Assembly (NCBI GenBank): GCA_027972325.1
Contig: JAPMOS010000007.1
Location: 303,501-367,500, forward strand
Source of the DNA: Paratrimastix pyriformis
Taxonomy: Eukaryota > Preaxostyla > Paratrimastigidae
DNA: 64,000 nt
Reading direction: 5' to 3'
How positions within the stretch are numbered: position 1 is the stretch's first letter; each line of letters begins with the position of its first letter. Below, in pieces: positions 11,717-22,500 of the stretch. The translations under genes and the position numbers were made by a program. Below the pieces are notes generated by a model. The model was not told the DNA's origin. It did not search any database and saw nothing but the letters and a program-made list of their open reading frames with translations.

Positions 11717-13977
11717 CTACTCTCTGGCCTCGTTGTAGCGGTCGCCAGGACCGTGAATTCTCTTCTCCGCCCTGCTCCCGCTCAGGTCGCACTGGGCCCG
11801 GGCAAAGGCCGCCCCCAGGGACGCCCACCCGACCCGCCCGCACAAGTGGCCCTCCATGGTCAGCTGGTGCAGGGTGGGGCAGCCCTCACCGCATGCCTCG
11901 CTCGTGCGCAGTCCCGGATGAACAGCCTGATGGGCCGCCTCCAGCTGGCGCGCCAGCGGCTCCGCCCAGGCATCAGCCATCTGCAGACAGCCAGCATTAC
12001 CGACCAAGATGCATGGGCCGTCCGGCGTGGGGGGTGCGGGGTGGTGGTGCGGATCTGCGCGGACCTCCTTGTACAAGGTGTTTTGGTTGATGTGCACCTC
12101 GATGAGCTGGTGCGAGGCCAGCCGGGAGGCCAGCATGCAGGCCAGCAGGCCCTCCGTGTGCAAGGCGTCCTGCAGCAGCAGCCGGCTGAGCCGCGGGTAG
12201 CGACGCTCCGTCTGGGCGGGGGGTCCCTCCAGCTCGGGGCGGGCCCGCTTGTCATCGCCCTTTTCCGTTACGGCCCGGTCGGGCCCCCGGGTGGGGGACC
12301 GCATGAAGGCGAACAGATCTTCCAGAGCTACAGGGCACACACCCACGGTCAGTCCCCGGGTGCGCGCACTCCAAAATGAAGAAAGGGCAGACCGCAGAAG
12401 GCCCCCCGAGCGATCCATCAGCCGGCCCAATCCGAACGGACCACCCTCCCTGGGGCCACCCCAGGATGTATCGAAGACGTCCGAGCCGAGCAGGTCCGCC
12501 CAGGAGGGATCGGGGCGCTGCTTCACGCCCGTCTCCTTTTCGGCATTGCCGTCGTCCTCCTCGTCGTCCTCGCCGTCGTCCTCCTCGCCCTCCTCGCCCT
12601 CCTCGTCCTCCTCGGTGGACGGCTGCTCCCCGTCCGGGTCGTCGTCGAGCTCCTTGGGGTCGGGGTCGCGGTGGTAGATACCCTGGTACATCTGACGGTA
12701 GAGATTCATGCACTGGTCTTCGTCGGGCTTCAACACCGAAAGGAGATGGCGGCAGAGCCCCATTAACTCCTTGGGTCGCAGAACGCGCCGCCGCCGCCGG
12801 ACCCGGTGCGGGGCGGTCCTGTGGGCCCGGACGACTGTCAGCAGGGTCCGCATGGCCTCCAGGCAGACGCCCCCGTCCATGTCCAGGAAGACCGGCAGTA
12901 GGGCAGCCGCCGCCGTGAAAACCATGTCCACCTGAAGCCACCAGCGGAGATGGTGCGCACGTCGTCGCACGGGTTGAGGATGAGGGGGGAGGGGTATGGG
13001 AGGGGGGAAGGCGCGGCAGGGGTGCGGACGTCGAGGGTGACGAGGGATGGGTAGCTGCACACGAAGATGGACGTCGGCCATTGGATGTGGCGCCCCTTCA
13101 GGCGCAGGTAGCGCAGCCGGGGGAAGACAAGCGGCGACTCATCCTCATCGCCCTCCGTCCAGCTCGCCGTTGATCTGCGATCTGCAGGGGGAGCGCAGGG
13201 CAGGGGGCAGGGGAGGCAGGGGAGGGGCGCAGGGGAGCGCAGGGGGAGCGCAGGGGGAGCGCAGGGGGAGCGCAGGGGGAGCGCAGGGGGAGCGCAGGGG
13301 AGGAAGGACGGCATGGCGGTGGACCTGAACCGTGGCCCATATGAGGCTGGGCAGCTCGGCCATGAAGTCCCCAACCCTGGAAATTATCGCCCAGCGAGTT
13401 GCAAGAGAACTCCTGTCGGATGGAGGGAATCATGATCCCCGGGTGCCCCACGGCAAGGGTCGAGACAGACCACGCCTGTGATATTATGTGCCTGGAAAAG
13501 GGAGCTCGAGATGGCAGACAGGACGTAGATGTCTTCCCCGGACCCCTTGGGACCGAACAACGCGACCCGGGTGCTCACATCCTTGCCAAACTCCTCTTCG
13601 CCGAGCCGATATCTTGGCAAACGGAGAGTAGATTTTTCGAAAAAATCCGACCGGCCGGTAGAATCCTAGCACAGCCGGCTTCGGCTGCCGTCGTCGTGGA
13701 ATTGTGCTGCGGCAGACAGTCAGACAACGCTCTTTCGACGTGACGTCCGGGGTAGATGCAGTTCATTGCTTTGCGGATGCGAATAGGTAACTGTTCGAAC
13801 TTCTCGCGCCACGCCAGGTCGCATAGATGCCCGGAAAGATCGCGAAACAAGAGGCAGCTCCAACAAAAGGCATTTGACGGGAAAATGCGCAAAAACCTGA
13901 GCCAAGATCTCCTGGGGCAGCGAAAGGAAGATGACTGAGGAACGGCCGTCGGCTGAATGCTTTGCTTTTTTTGACAT
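11717..13977 (-). pseudogene. F-box protein, tandem paralog B, frameshifted
   Basis: The ATG at 13975-13977 opens an F-box (FLSLPQEILAQVFAHFPVK, then LPLVSRSF). It matches paralog A until a one-base insertion in a C run at 13830-13832 shifts the frame. The downstream match HLCDLAWREKFEQLP is in another frame, and the original frame stops near 13720. All later exons remain well conserved: LGEEEFGKDVSTRVALFGP near 13600, LPSLIWATVQVHRH near 13340, FPRLRYLRLKGRHIQW near 13110, and a long last exon from about 12930 to the TAG at 11717-11719 (LLPVFLDMDGGVCLEAM, acidic tract, YPRLSRLLLQDALHTEG). Preserved downstream coding suggests either a very young pseudogene or a base-calling error in a homopolymer. 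Role, if functional, as for paralog A. Confidence 0.6.
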
Positions 13978-14020
13978 GAAAACAATGAGAGATGCCCCGG
14001 CCGTTTTGACTTCGATCCGG
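13978..14020. promoter_or_regulatory. 43-bp gap between divergent start codons
   Basis: The ATG of paralog B (-) and the chosen ATG of the F-box/LRR gene (+) are 43 bp apart. An alternative + strand ATG at 13976 would make the first codons overlap. Any shared promoter must lie within transcribed sequence. No recognisable TATA box. Confidence 0.35.
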
Positions 14021-16316
14021 ATGAGCCAGAACCCGCCTGCGTTGCTCCTGTTGCCGCCCGAATTGCTTTGGTACATTATCAAAGGCGCGTCTCAAGACAC
14101 GATGATGCTCCGATATTGCGCCATGATCTCCCTGAACCGTGGGCTTCGCAATTTGCTTCAATCCACGGCCCGCCACTTCTGTTTTGGTCGAACTTCGGTG
14201 GGAGCGGTCGAAGGTGATACGGAGGAACAAGTGCCTCTTCCCACGAGTGCAGCACTCGCCGCCCTGATTGGTCCTTGCCATCATCTCGAAGGTCTCGCCT
14301 CTCTTTTCACCCTATCCGGGTCGTCACACTCCCCCATTTGCAGTCCTTGAATTTTCCACTGCGGGCGTGATGATCGAATGTGGACGTGAGGCTCCGGTCT
14401 TCGCCCCATGGGTTGAAACCGCCTTTGGGCAACAGCACCAGAGCCTGCAGACCCTCCGGATCCCCTCGGACCGGGGCCTGCCTCGCGCGGCTCTCTGTCT
14501 CATCCTGGCGCACTTGCCCCACTTGGAGGTGCTCGACCTCGGGTTGAACCCTCACCAGCCGGTCGCCTACGGGGGCGACGAGGTGCTCCAGATGGTGGCG
14601 CAGTGCTGCCCCCGGCTGCGCTCGCTGGGGCTCTTCTTGCCACCCGACCAGCGCCCCGATTATGGCCGCCTCCGGAGTTGCCCCGGCCTGCAGCGGCTCG
14701 AGTTGGGCCACGACAAGGCGGCCACCTTTGGCGGGCTGCTGAGCTCGCTGAGCCACCTCGAGACCCTGCGTGTCCCCCAGCCGAACTCCGCCACCTCGAT
14801 CGACTTCCGGCCCCTGGCCGCGCATGGGCTGACCAGGCTACACCTCCCGAACCACGTCAACGCGGCCAGCCTGGTGTCCATCATGACCTCCTGCACGACC
14901 GGCCGGTTGGTGGGCCTGGACCTGTCCATACCATCGGGGCTGCCCGCGGGGGCCCTCCTCGGGCTGCTGGGCGCCAGCGGGTCCACCCTGAGTCAGGTGC
15001 GCCTCTCGGGGCTGCCCGACGAGCTCGCCGTGCCCACCGTTGAGGCCCTGGGCCAGCTGAGCCACCTGGATGAGCTGGAGTTGGTCAACGGGCGCTGGGC
15101 GGCCATCCCCGAGCGGCTGCTTGCCCTGGCGGCCGACCGGCTGACCCGGCTGCTGCTCCACGCCCGCGCCCGGGACGACCTGCCCTTCGGGCCGCTGGTC
15201 CTGCGCAGCACCACCCTGCGCTGGGCCAGCCTGCAGATCATGGTGCGCGAGGAGTTCCGGGCCGAGTGCGGCCAGTTGGAATCGCTGGTCCTGCCCACCG
15301 TCAAAACAACGACCCCAGGGTCCCCCACCGGCCGTGCTCCCGCCCCCCGCGTGGTGCTGGACTGCCCGGCCTTGCGTCGGCTGGAAGGGTTGGCCCCCGG
15401 TGAGTCGACTCTGGTCCTACGACGTCCCTTGGACCGGCTGAGCTCGCTGGCCATGGCGGCCCCGGGTGGCCTGCCCGTGGCCCTGCTGGGCCGGGGCCTG
15501 ACGCGGCTCGAGGGGGCCCGCGTCACCCAGGTTGATACGCTGCAGGGCCTGCTCGGGGGCCTCCTCGCGCCCTCGCTGATCACGGCCCGCCTCCTGGCCG
15601 AGGGCCTGACCTTCCCACCCGAGGGGCCCCTCGCCCTCCGCGTCCAGGGCGCCCTGCGGACGCTCGACCTGACCCTGATCCGCCCCACCAGGCTCTGCCG
15701 CTGGCTGGCCCTGGATGGAGGCTCTGGGCTGGCCCGGCTGAGCCTGCAGTGCCCCCAGGTCGCCCAGTTGGAGCTGACCTGCCCGGCCCTGGCCGCCCTC
15801 AGCCTGACCAACGCCGGCCAGCTGTATCGGCTGCAGTGGGTCGGCCCGGCGGCGGCCCTGCGCTCGATAACCCTGCTGGGGTGCCCCCAGCTGCTGGGCG
15901 AATCGCTCCAGGAGCTACTGCGGGCGGCCGGGACGTCCCTGCGCAGCCTCATGGCCGACCCCTGGCCCCCGGGGCCCACCAAGGGCTGCTGGGCGGCCCT
16001 GGGGGAGCTGGCCCGGCTCGAGAGCATCTGTATCAGCCTCCGGGAGTGCCCCCAAGCGACCCTGGGCGGCCCCCGGCTGCGGGAGGCCTTCCTGCAGGAC
16101 GACGGGACCCTGCGGGTGCTCAACCTAGCCGCGGCGCCGGCCCTGGAGCGGCTGCACCTCTTCGGGGGCGGTGCCCAGCTGAAGGATGTCCGCCTGGCCC
16201 CCGCCGCCGGCGCAGGCGGGCAGTGCCCCAACCTGCTGGAGGTGGTGGGGCTCCCCGCGCCCCTGCTGGGGCCCCTCCGGGCCCGGTTCGCGGGCCTCTC
16301 GACCGGCCTCTGTTGA
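14021..16316 (+). CDS. F-box/leucine-rich-repeat protein
   Basis: Two exons, 14021-14291 and 14344-16316, give about 747 residues. The 52 bp intron has donor GTCTCG, and the splice gives HHLEVLEFSTAG in phase. The N-terminus resembles an F-box (LLLLPPELLWYIIKGAS, then YCAMISLNRGLRNLL). The remainder is leucine-rich: LPHLEVLDLGLNP, CPRLRSLGLFLP, LSHLETLRVPQP, LSHLDELELVNG, LRTLDLTLIRP and VAQLELTCPALAALSLTNAG. This pattern builds a solenoid used for substrate binding in SCF ligases. The start at 14021 was chosen because it sits just before the F-box; in-frame ATGs at 13976 and 13931 are possible but overlap the divergent gene. The F-box is diverged, so Skp1 binding is not certain. Confidence 0.8.
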
Positions 16317-16576
16317 GGCAGCCCAAGGCGGGCGTGCATGGCTGTAATATAGATTTGCCTGTATTTCTGGGTTCGAGGTCGCGGTGTCCGAACCCCCCCT
16401 TTTCCCCTCCCCCCTGTTGCTGTTGTTTCCCCCTTTTCGGTGTCCCGGCCGACGAATCTGGAAGGAGGGGTCGCTGTTATTCTCCGGAGGGAACGAGAGA
16501 GGGGGAGCAGAAGGGGGGTGGGGAATCGGGGGAGGTGGGGGGGGGGGGGGAGGGTGTGGGGGATGGGTGCGGCGGC

Positions 16577-19460
16577 TCAATCGTCCCAGTCGGCGCCGTC
16601 GGTGGCGGGGGCCCCGCGCTTGATGGTGGCCAGGCCCTTCATGCCCCTGAGCATCGGGTTGACGGGCTTCTCGTCGCCCCCGCTGCGGGTCGAGGGGGAC
16701 GGCGAGGGGGCCGGCGAGGCGCGCTCGTCATCGTCATCCTCGCCCTCGTCCTCGTCGCTCGGCGGCCGCCGGGGCGGGGGCGGCAGCTGCGAACAGGAAG
16801 GGGAGGGAAGGTCAGTCGGGGCAAGCCAGACAGGGGGAGCGGGCGGGCGTGGGGTGGGCCATGGTGGGGTACCGACCGATCCCTTCTTGGGTCTGGCCGG
16901 GGCGGCCCGGGGCTCGTCGTCCTGGTCGTCGTCGTGTTTGGGGAGGGCCGGCAGGTCGGCCGACTTGGGGGGCCGCGGGATGGGCGCCTCGCCCTCGGCC
17001 CGGTCGGCCGGCTTGGGCTCCCGCTTGGGGGCCGCCGCGGCCTTCTTGGGCCGGGCAGGCTCGTCCTCCCCGCCCCCGTCGTCCTCGTCCCGGCCCCCGA
17101 TGCCCTTCCGCCGAAGCTGCACCACCGCACGCACAGGCCAGGCGGCGGGAGGAGGCCAGGGGCAGGGTCGGATGGTCAGTCGGGTGGTTCCATCCCCATG
17201 CCCCCGTGGGACGCCCTGGCCATGACCCACGCGAGGTGCCCCAGAGGGGGGGCAGGTGGGGGGTGTCGGCGGGCCTTCATGCGGTTCTGCAGCTCGTCCA
17301 GCATGGTGACCGGCTTGGCCTTCTTGGGCTTGGGGCCGTCGCCCCCCGCCGCGTCGGCCTTCTTCTGCTCGGCACGCCATCCCATTCGGACGGACGCCAA
17401 CATCCCATTCCGAGGACGGACACCCCGACATCCCATCAGACGGAGGACGGACCCCAGACACAGGGCCCAGACACAGGCCCCGCCCGGCAATCAGAGCGAA
17501 GGAGAGTGAGGGGCCGGTCAGAGGGAGGGATGGAGAGGAAGAGAGACGGTGGCGGCGTGGGACGGACGGTGGAGCGGAGCTTGAAGCCGCCCGCCCGGAT
17601 GGAGCTCATCAGGGCATCGTGGCCCCCGTCGGCTGGGGGCGGCGCGTCCATCAGCTCGGCCACACCCTGCCCCAGCCCCCCGGGTGCGCCCAGTGGGACG
17701 ACGGACACAGACCACATCAGCCCCTTTCGTCAGGCAACAAGAACAACAGGAACCAAGAAGACCACCAGCCACCAGCCAGCCACCAGCCAGCCAGCCACCA
17801 GCCAGCCACCAGCCAGCCACCAGCCACCAGCCAGCCACCAGCCACCACCAGCCACCACCACCAGCAAAGAACAACGGCAACAGGCCGGGGAGGGGGGTGG
17901 CGGGTCGACCTTGGGCAAGGCCGAAGCGCCACCAGGGACGGGCGGCGGGACGGGGACCACGGGCGGTGGAGGGGGGATGCTGCCCACGGGTGGCGGGGGC
18001 GGGACGCTCCCCAGTGGGGGCGGCGGCGGGATGCTGCCCACGGGGGGCGGCGGCGGAACGCTCGATCCGGACGGCGGCGGGGGGAACGAACCTGCAAGGG
18101 GACGGCCACCCCCCAGGGACCAAGCGTGAGGCACCGCCATCAGAGAGGCCAGGCGGGCCGGTCCTCTCGAGGGGAGGGAGGGGGAGGGAGGAGGGAGGGG
18201 AGGGAGGGGGAGGGAGGGGAGGGAGGGGAGGGGAGGGGAGGGGGAGGGAGGGGGAGGGGAGGCGGACCGATGCTGGGGGCCGCGGGGGAGGCGGTGGTGG
18301 GCTGGACGGCCACCGCGGTGGGCGCCACGACGGGCAGCTGGGGCAGGGTGGCGATGATGGCCGAGGGGGCAATCGAGGTGATGTTCTGTCGGCAGTCCCC
18401 GGGGGTGAGGGAGAGGGGAGGAGGGGCAGGAGAGCATGAGCGAGCGAAAGCCAAAGTGGTCCCGACGTTCGGTGGGATGGGACAGTGGGTCAGGGAGCAT
18501 GCGTGAGTGGGTGTGTGTGTGTGTGTGCGGCCTGGGACCTGCTGGGTGGCCTGGGACATGCCGATGTCGGGGGCCACCTTGGGCAGGCCGGGCAGGATGG
18601 AGGGCGCGTCGAGGAGCAGCATCGGGGCCGGCTTGGGCTTGTAGGCGAAGTCGATCTTCCCGTACCGGTCGATCCGCTCCCCCTCGCGCACCGTCTTGGG
18701 CGCCATGAACAGATCCGGCCTGCCGCAACCCCCCGGGGGGTGAGCCGCACGTGGAAAGAGGGAGCAACAGACGTGGCCTGGACCTCAACTTCGCCGGCCG
18801 CCTCGCCGGCCAGGTTATCGAGACTGTGATAGGACTTGTAGGGGTTCTCCTTGGAGTTGAACAGCAGCAGGCCGCACACCGAGGTGACCGCGTCGGGCAG
18901 GCGGCCCAGGCCATCGGCGGCCGAGATGGCGCTTGCCTCCTGACCATCCATTTTCTATGGGGGAAAAAAGAGAGGCGTTGATGGAAAAAGACGGGCTTTC
19001 CTCTTGCACGCACCTGTTGCAGGGTCTGTGTGGATTGGAGGGCCGAATGGTAATGTTCGGTGGGGAAAGACAAGGGTGCGGTGAGAGGGTCCAGCGAGGG
19101 GGGGTCGGGCTGGCCAGTGTAACTCTGTGGATAGTCATAGTTGGGACGATCGACGGCAAGTGGCACCTGCTCGGCGAAGGGCGAAGTGTACTGATAAAAT
19201 GTACTTGCGGTGCCAGGGTACTTCGCAGAGGACACCACAGTGAAGGCCTTGTTGGATTGGGACATCACAGTGATCTTTTGCTGGGCCACACCCACTCGCC
19301 TATTAATGTCGGCGAGCTTCTGGCGCTCTGTTTGGACTCGATTCTCGATCGAGGAAAACACGGCGGTGAAGGAGTTCTGAAGGAACTGCAGCATATCCGC
19401 CACTTGGTTCATGCCCTCCAGGCGAGAGCGCGTGTGAATGAGCGATGGAGAGATGCTCAT
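16577..19460 (-). CDS. WASHC1: WASH complex subunit 1 (Arp2/3 activator)
   Basis: WASH activates Arp2/3-dependent actin assembly on endosomes within a pentameric complex. Exon 1 (19014-19460) has the helical WASH homology domain, including VFSSIENRVQTERQKLADI and the family hallmark VSSAKYPGT. The next exon (about 18788-18953) carries LLLFNSKENPYKSYHSLDNL, close to the family LLLFNTTENLYKKY segment. The exon near 18720-18540 has YGKIDFAYKP and ILPGLPKVAPDIG. A proline-rich stretch follows, then a WH2 motif LMSSIRAGGFKLR (near 17610-17570), a basic/acidic connector and a C-terminal acid tail ending ADWDD at the TCA 16577-16579 (TGA on the minus strand). Order WHD-PPP-WH2-C-A is complete. Several introns carry GT-rich or CCAGCCA repeats. 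The start is the first ATG of the conserved exon. Confidence 0.92.
17752..17865. repeat. CCACCAGCCAGCCA tandem repeats in a WASHC1 intron
   Basis: Irregular tandem copies of CCAGCCA and CCACCAGCCAG lie between the proline-rich exon and the WH2 exon of WASHC1. They read as an artificial Trp/Gly-rich frame on the minus strand. Confidence 0.8.
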
Positions 19461-19552
19461 TTTCGAACTGAAAAGGTGGGGAAAAAACGCAGCCGCTTTG
19501 CCCCCGTCGGATTTCACCTCGGCCGGATTCTGAACTCCGTCACCACACAAGA
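19461..19552. promoter_or_regulatory. Bidirectional promoter region, WASHC1/TTC27
   Basis: Only 92 bp separate the WASHC1 ATG (-) from the TTC27 ATG (+), so both promoters must share this interval. No TATA box is evident. Confidence 0.45.
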
Positions 19553-22500
19553 ATGGCCTATCGGACTGCCCTCGAACTTTCCTTGGTCGCCCTCAGTAAG
19601 AAGGCTTTCGATCATCTCACTGCCCAGCAGACAGACTCCGGTCGGTTTTCCTCCCACGGGCATTCTACAACCCAATGTTTGGCGTCCCTCTTTAGCTCTC
19701 AACGAACTGTTCACGAATGTTCTTGAGTGTCGCTACGGTCAAGTGTTGAACTCCCCCCAGCTTGCCTCATTTTGGGCGCACGCGCATACCCCCTCCGGTC
19801 CGCCTTTTTTCACTCTTCGTGGTCAACACAGCCCCTCGCCTCGTTAGAGGTCAAGGAGGCTGTCCCGCTCTTTATCGGGGGCACCCTTGGGAAGGACCCC
19901 GCGGTTCCCGGGGCAGAGAACTCATACGAGCAGCGCCTCGATGCCCAGTACCAGCTGTTAGCTGCCGGTCGGTGACCCCCCTTCGCTGCCCCGCCTTGTT
20001 TCACGTGGGATGTCTGGGTGTGTGTGACCATGGTCGCCCGCAGGCGTGATGTCCTTCCTCGCGTTCTGTCAGGCCGCTTGGACCGGCCCAGACCCAGCAG
20101 ACCTTCCTCCGCCAGACGAGGTCGAACATCCCCCCTCCTCCCCCTCCTCATCCTCCCCCTCCTCATCGGTGGCTGACATCCCCGCATTCTCATCCCCGAC
20201 AGTCCCAAAGTGGCGTCATCATGGACTACCTCATGGCCGACGGAGAGCCCGTCGAGTACCACCGCATCCCGCAGCTGCACTGGCTGGCCGTGGCCCGAGC
20301 CATCCTGGTGGAGTCCGCCCCACACCTGTCCGCCTGCAAGGTCTGCCTCCCCCCGGGCCATTTCTAGTCGATCCTTCCGGTTGTGTCTCTCTGTCCCCTC
20401 GGCCGTTTCTCACCCTCCCATCTCTCGGCCACCTCGGCCCGTCGGCCCGTCGGCGCAGTACTTGCCCTGGTGGACGCTGCGTGTGCTGGCCTTCCAGCAG
20501 CGGATTCTGGCCAACCCCACCCAGACCCTGCGCAAGGCCTGCGATGCCCAGGTGGCCCTGTTGATGGGGCTCCTGAAGGAGAACCAGGCCACCTTCGAGG
20601 AGGCCCTCATCCCGGACACCGACCGGTCCGCCTCGCCCGCCTGTCGCCAGAGAGAGAGAGAACATGCTGTGTATTTGCGAGGGCGCAGGCGACAAGTTCA
20701 AGAATGCGTTACACTCCGGGGGGGGCCGGGCCAAATGACCCGTATGGTGGCTCCTCCCGGCCGGGGGCCCGCCTGGTGGCGGGGCCGCCCAGTGATGGGT
20801 GTGGGTGCAGGGGCTGGTGGGGCGGGTCGTGGGCCCTGGGCGGCCGCTACGGCGTGGCCAGGGCGCGGGGCCCGCCGCGGCAGCAGCGCCGTTGCGCATG
20901 GTCATGAGCGCAAGGGCGTCCCGAACCAGGAGGGTCGAGACGGAGGAGAGGGCCCGCTGGAGGTCGGTTCGCGCGGCAGGGGGGTCGGCCGGTGTCAGCC
21001 GCGACAGGGCCTGGCATGTGGCCCGGGGCACAGTCCCCCGGGCCGACAGGATCACCGGCACCGCGCGGCAGGGCTGCCCGGTGGCCTCCGTGACGGCCTG
21101 GCAGAGGGCGACGTAGTGGGCCGCCTTGGCCGCCGCCCGCGCCGGCCACCTGACCAGTCCGAGTGTGGAAATGGGTGTGCGGCGTGGTGGGGGAACGACT
21201 TGCAAATGTCCACCGTCTCTGCTCCTCCATCGTGCGGTGTGGGGGCAGCGCACTGCTGGCCTCGGGGTACCTCGAGTGCACCCTGGTGTACATCTTCTTC
21301 AAGGAGCCCAAGAAGGCCAAGGTCAGACCACCGACGCCGTCCCGCTCCCCAGCAATTCAGACGACATCGCCTCGCGGATTCTCACCTTCTTCCGCGTCCC
21401 CTCCCATGCACCTGCCCCCTGTCCGCCCCGCAGGAGATGATGGAGCAGACGCTGAAGACGAACGCGATGCGTCTCGCCCTGACGGGCCAGCTGGGCACCC
21501 GCACGGCCTGGCAGACCGAGAAGAAGGCCCAGCTGGTGGCCCGGGTGTACACCTCCCTCCCCGAGCCCACGGCCACGGCCACGGCCACGGCGGCCCCGTC
21601 CAACGCGGCCCCATCGGCCGAGGCGGCGGCCTCGGGGGCGGGCGGGCCGGTGGTGCCCCGGGAGGCCACCGACACGGAGCCCGACGTGCTCTCGCGGCCG
21701 GCCCTCGAGAGCGAGGACCCCGACGAGGCCGCCCCCGCACCGGCAGGCAGGGACGGTCCGCCTCCCAGCCCACACAGCGCCCGGCCCCAGCCACCAGCCA
21801 CACCACTCTATTTGCTGCGTTGACCCCCGCCCCAGTCGGTGACCAATACCATTTCTCTCCGGCCCGGCGGCTGGGTTGGTGCTGTGCGCATGCGGCTGTT
21901 CGGACCTGCTCGCTGCAGCTGAGGTCGTCTACCGGCGCCGGCGGAGCCCCCTGGCGGCCCTCGAGCAGGCCATCGTCCTGGCCCAGGCGTCCGTCCCACC
22001 CCCCCACCACCCACCCCCCCACCACCCCATCGCACTCAGCTTGGTGAGCGTTGATATCGCTTGTGCTCCCCGAGGGATGGGTGCATGCTGTCTCCACTCA
22101 TCCGTCCGTGTTCTTCCTCCCCGCCCATGCCCCCGGGGGCTGCTGGGGCTGCACAGGGAGAACGTGCGAACCAAGGGCCCGCGCCACGACCTGATCAACG
22201 AGGAGTCCCTGGCCTACGTCGACTGCGTCCATGCGGCCCCCGTCTCGTGGACGGTCCACGCGATGTGCACCCCCCCTACGAGCGGGCCATCCTCCAGAGC
22301 GGGCCCCCCCCGCCCCCGCCCCGCCCCCGCCCCGCCCCGCCCCGCCCCGCCCCGCCCCGCCCCGCCCCGCCCCGCCCCGCCCCGCCCCGCCCCCGCCGCC
22401 CACTGGCCACCACGTTTCCAAGCCCTTCACACCCCTGCTGGGCCCCATCACAGGTTCTGGTGGACCAGTTCGCCGACCGGGCGCCACACCCACGGGAGCG

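Noticed and set aside
14993-16339. 448-codon minus-strand frame opposite the F-box/LRR gene
   Set aside because: It is the antisense shadow of a GC-saturated coding exon: Arg/Ser/Pro-rich with no domain, while the + strand gives clean LRRs.
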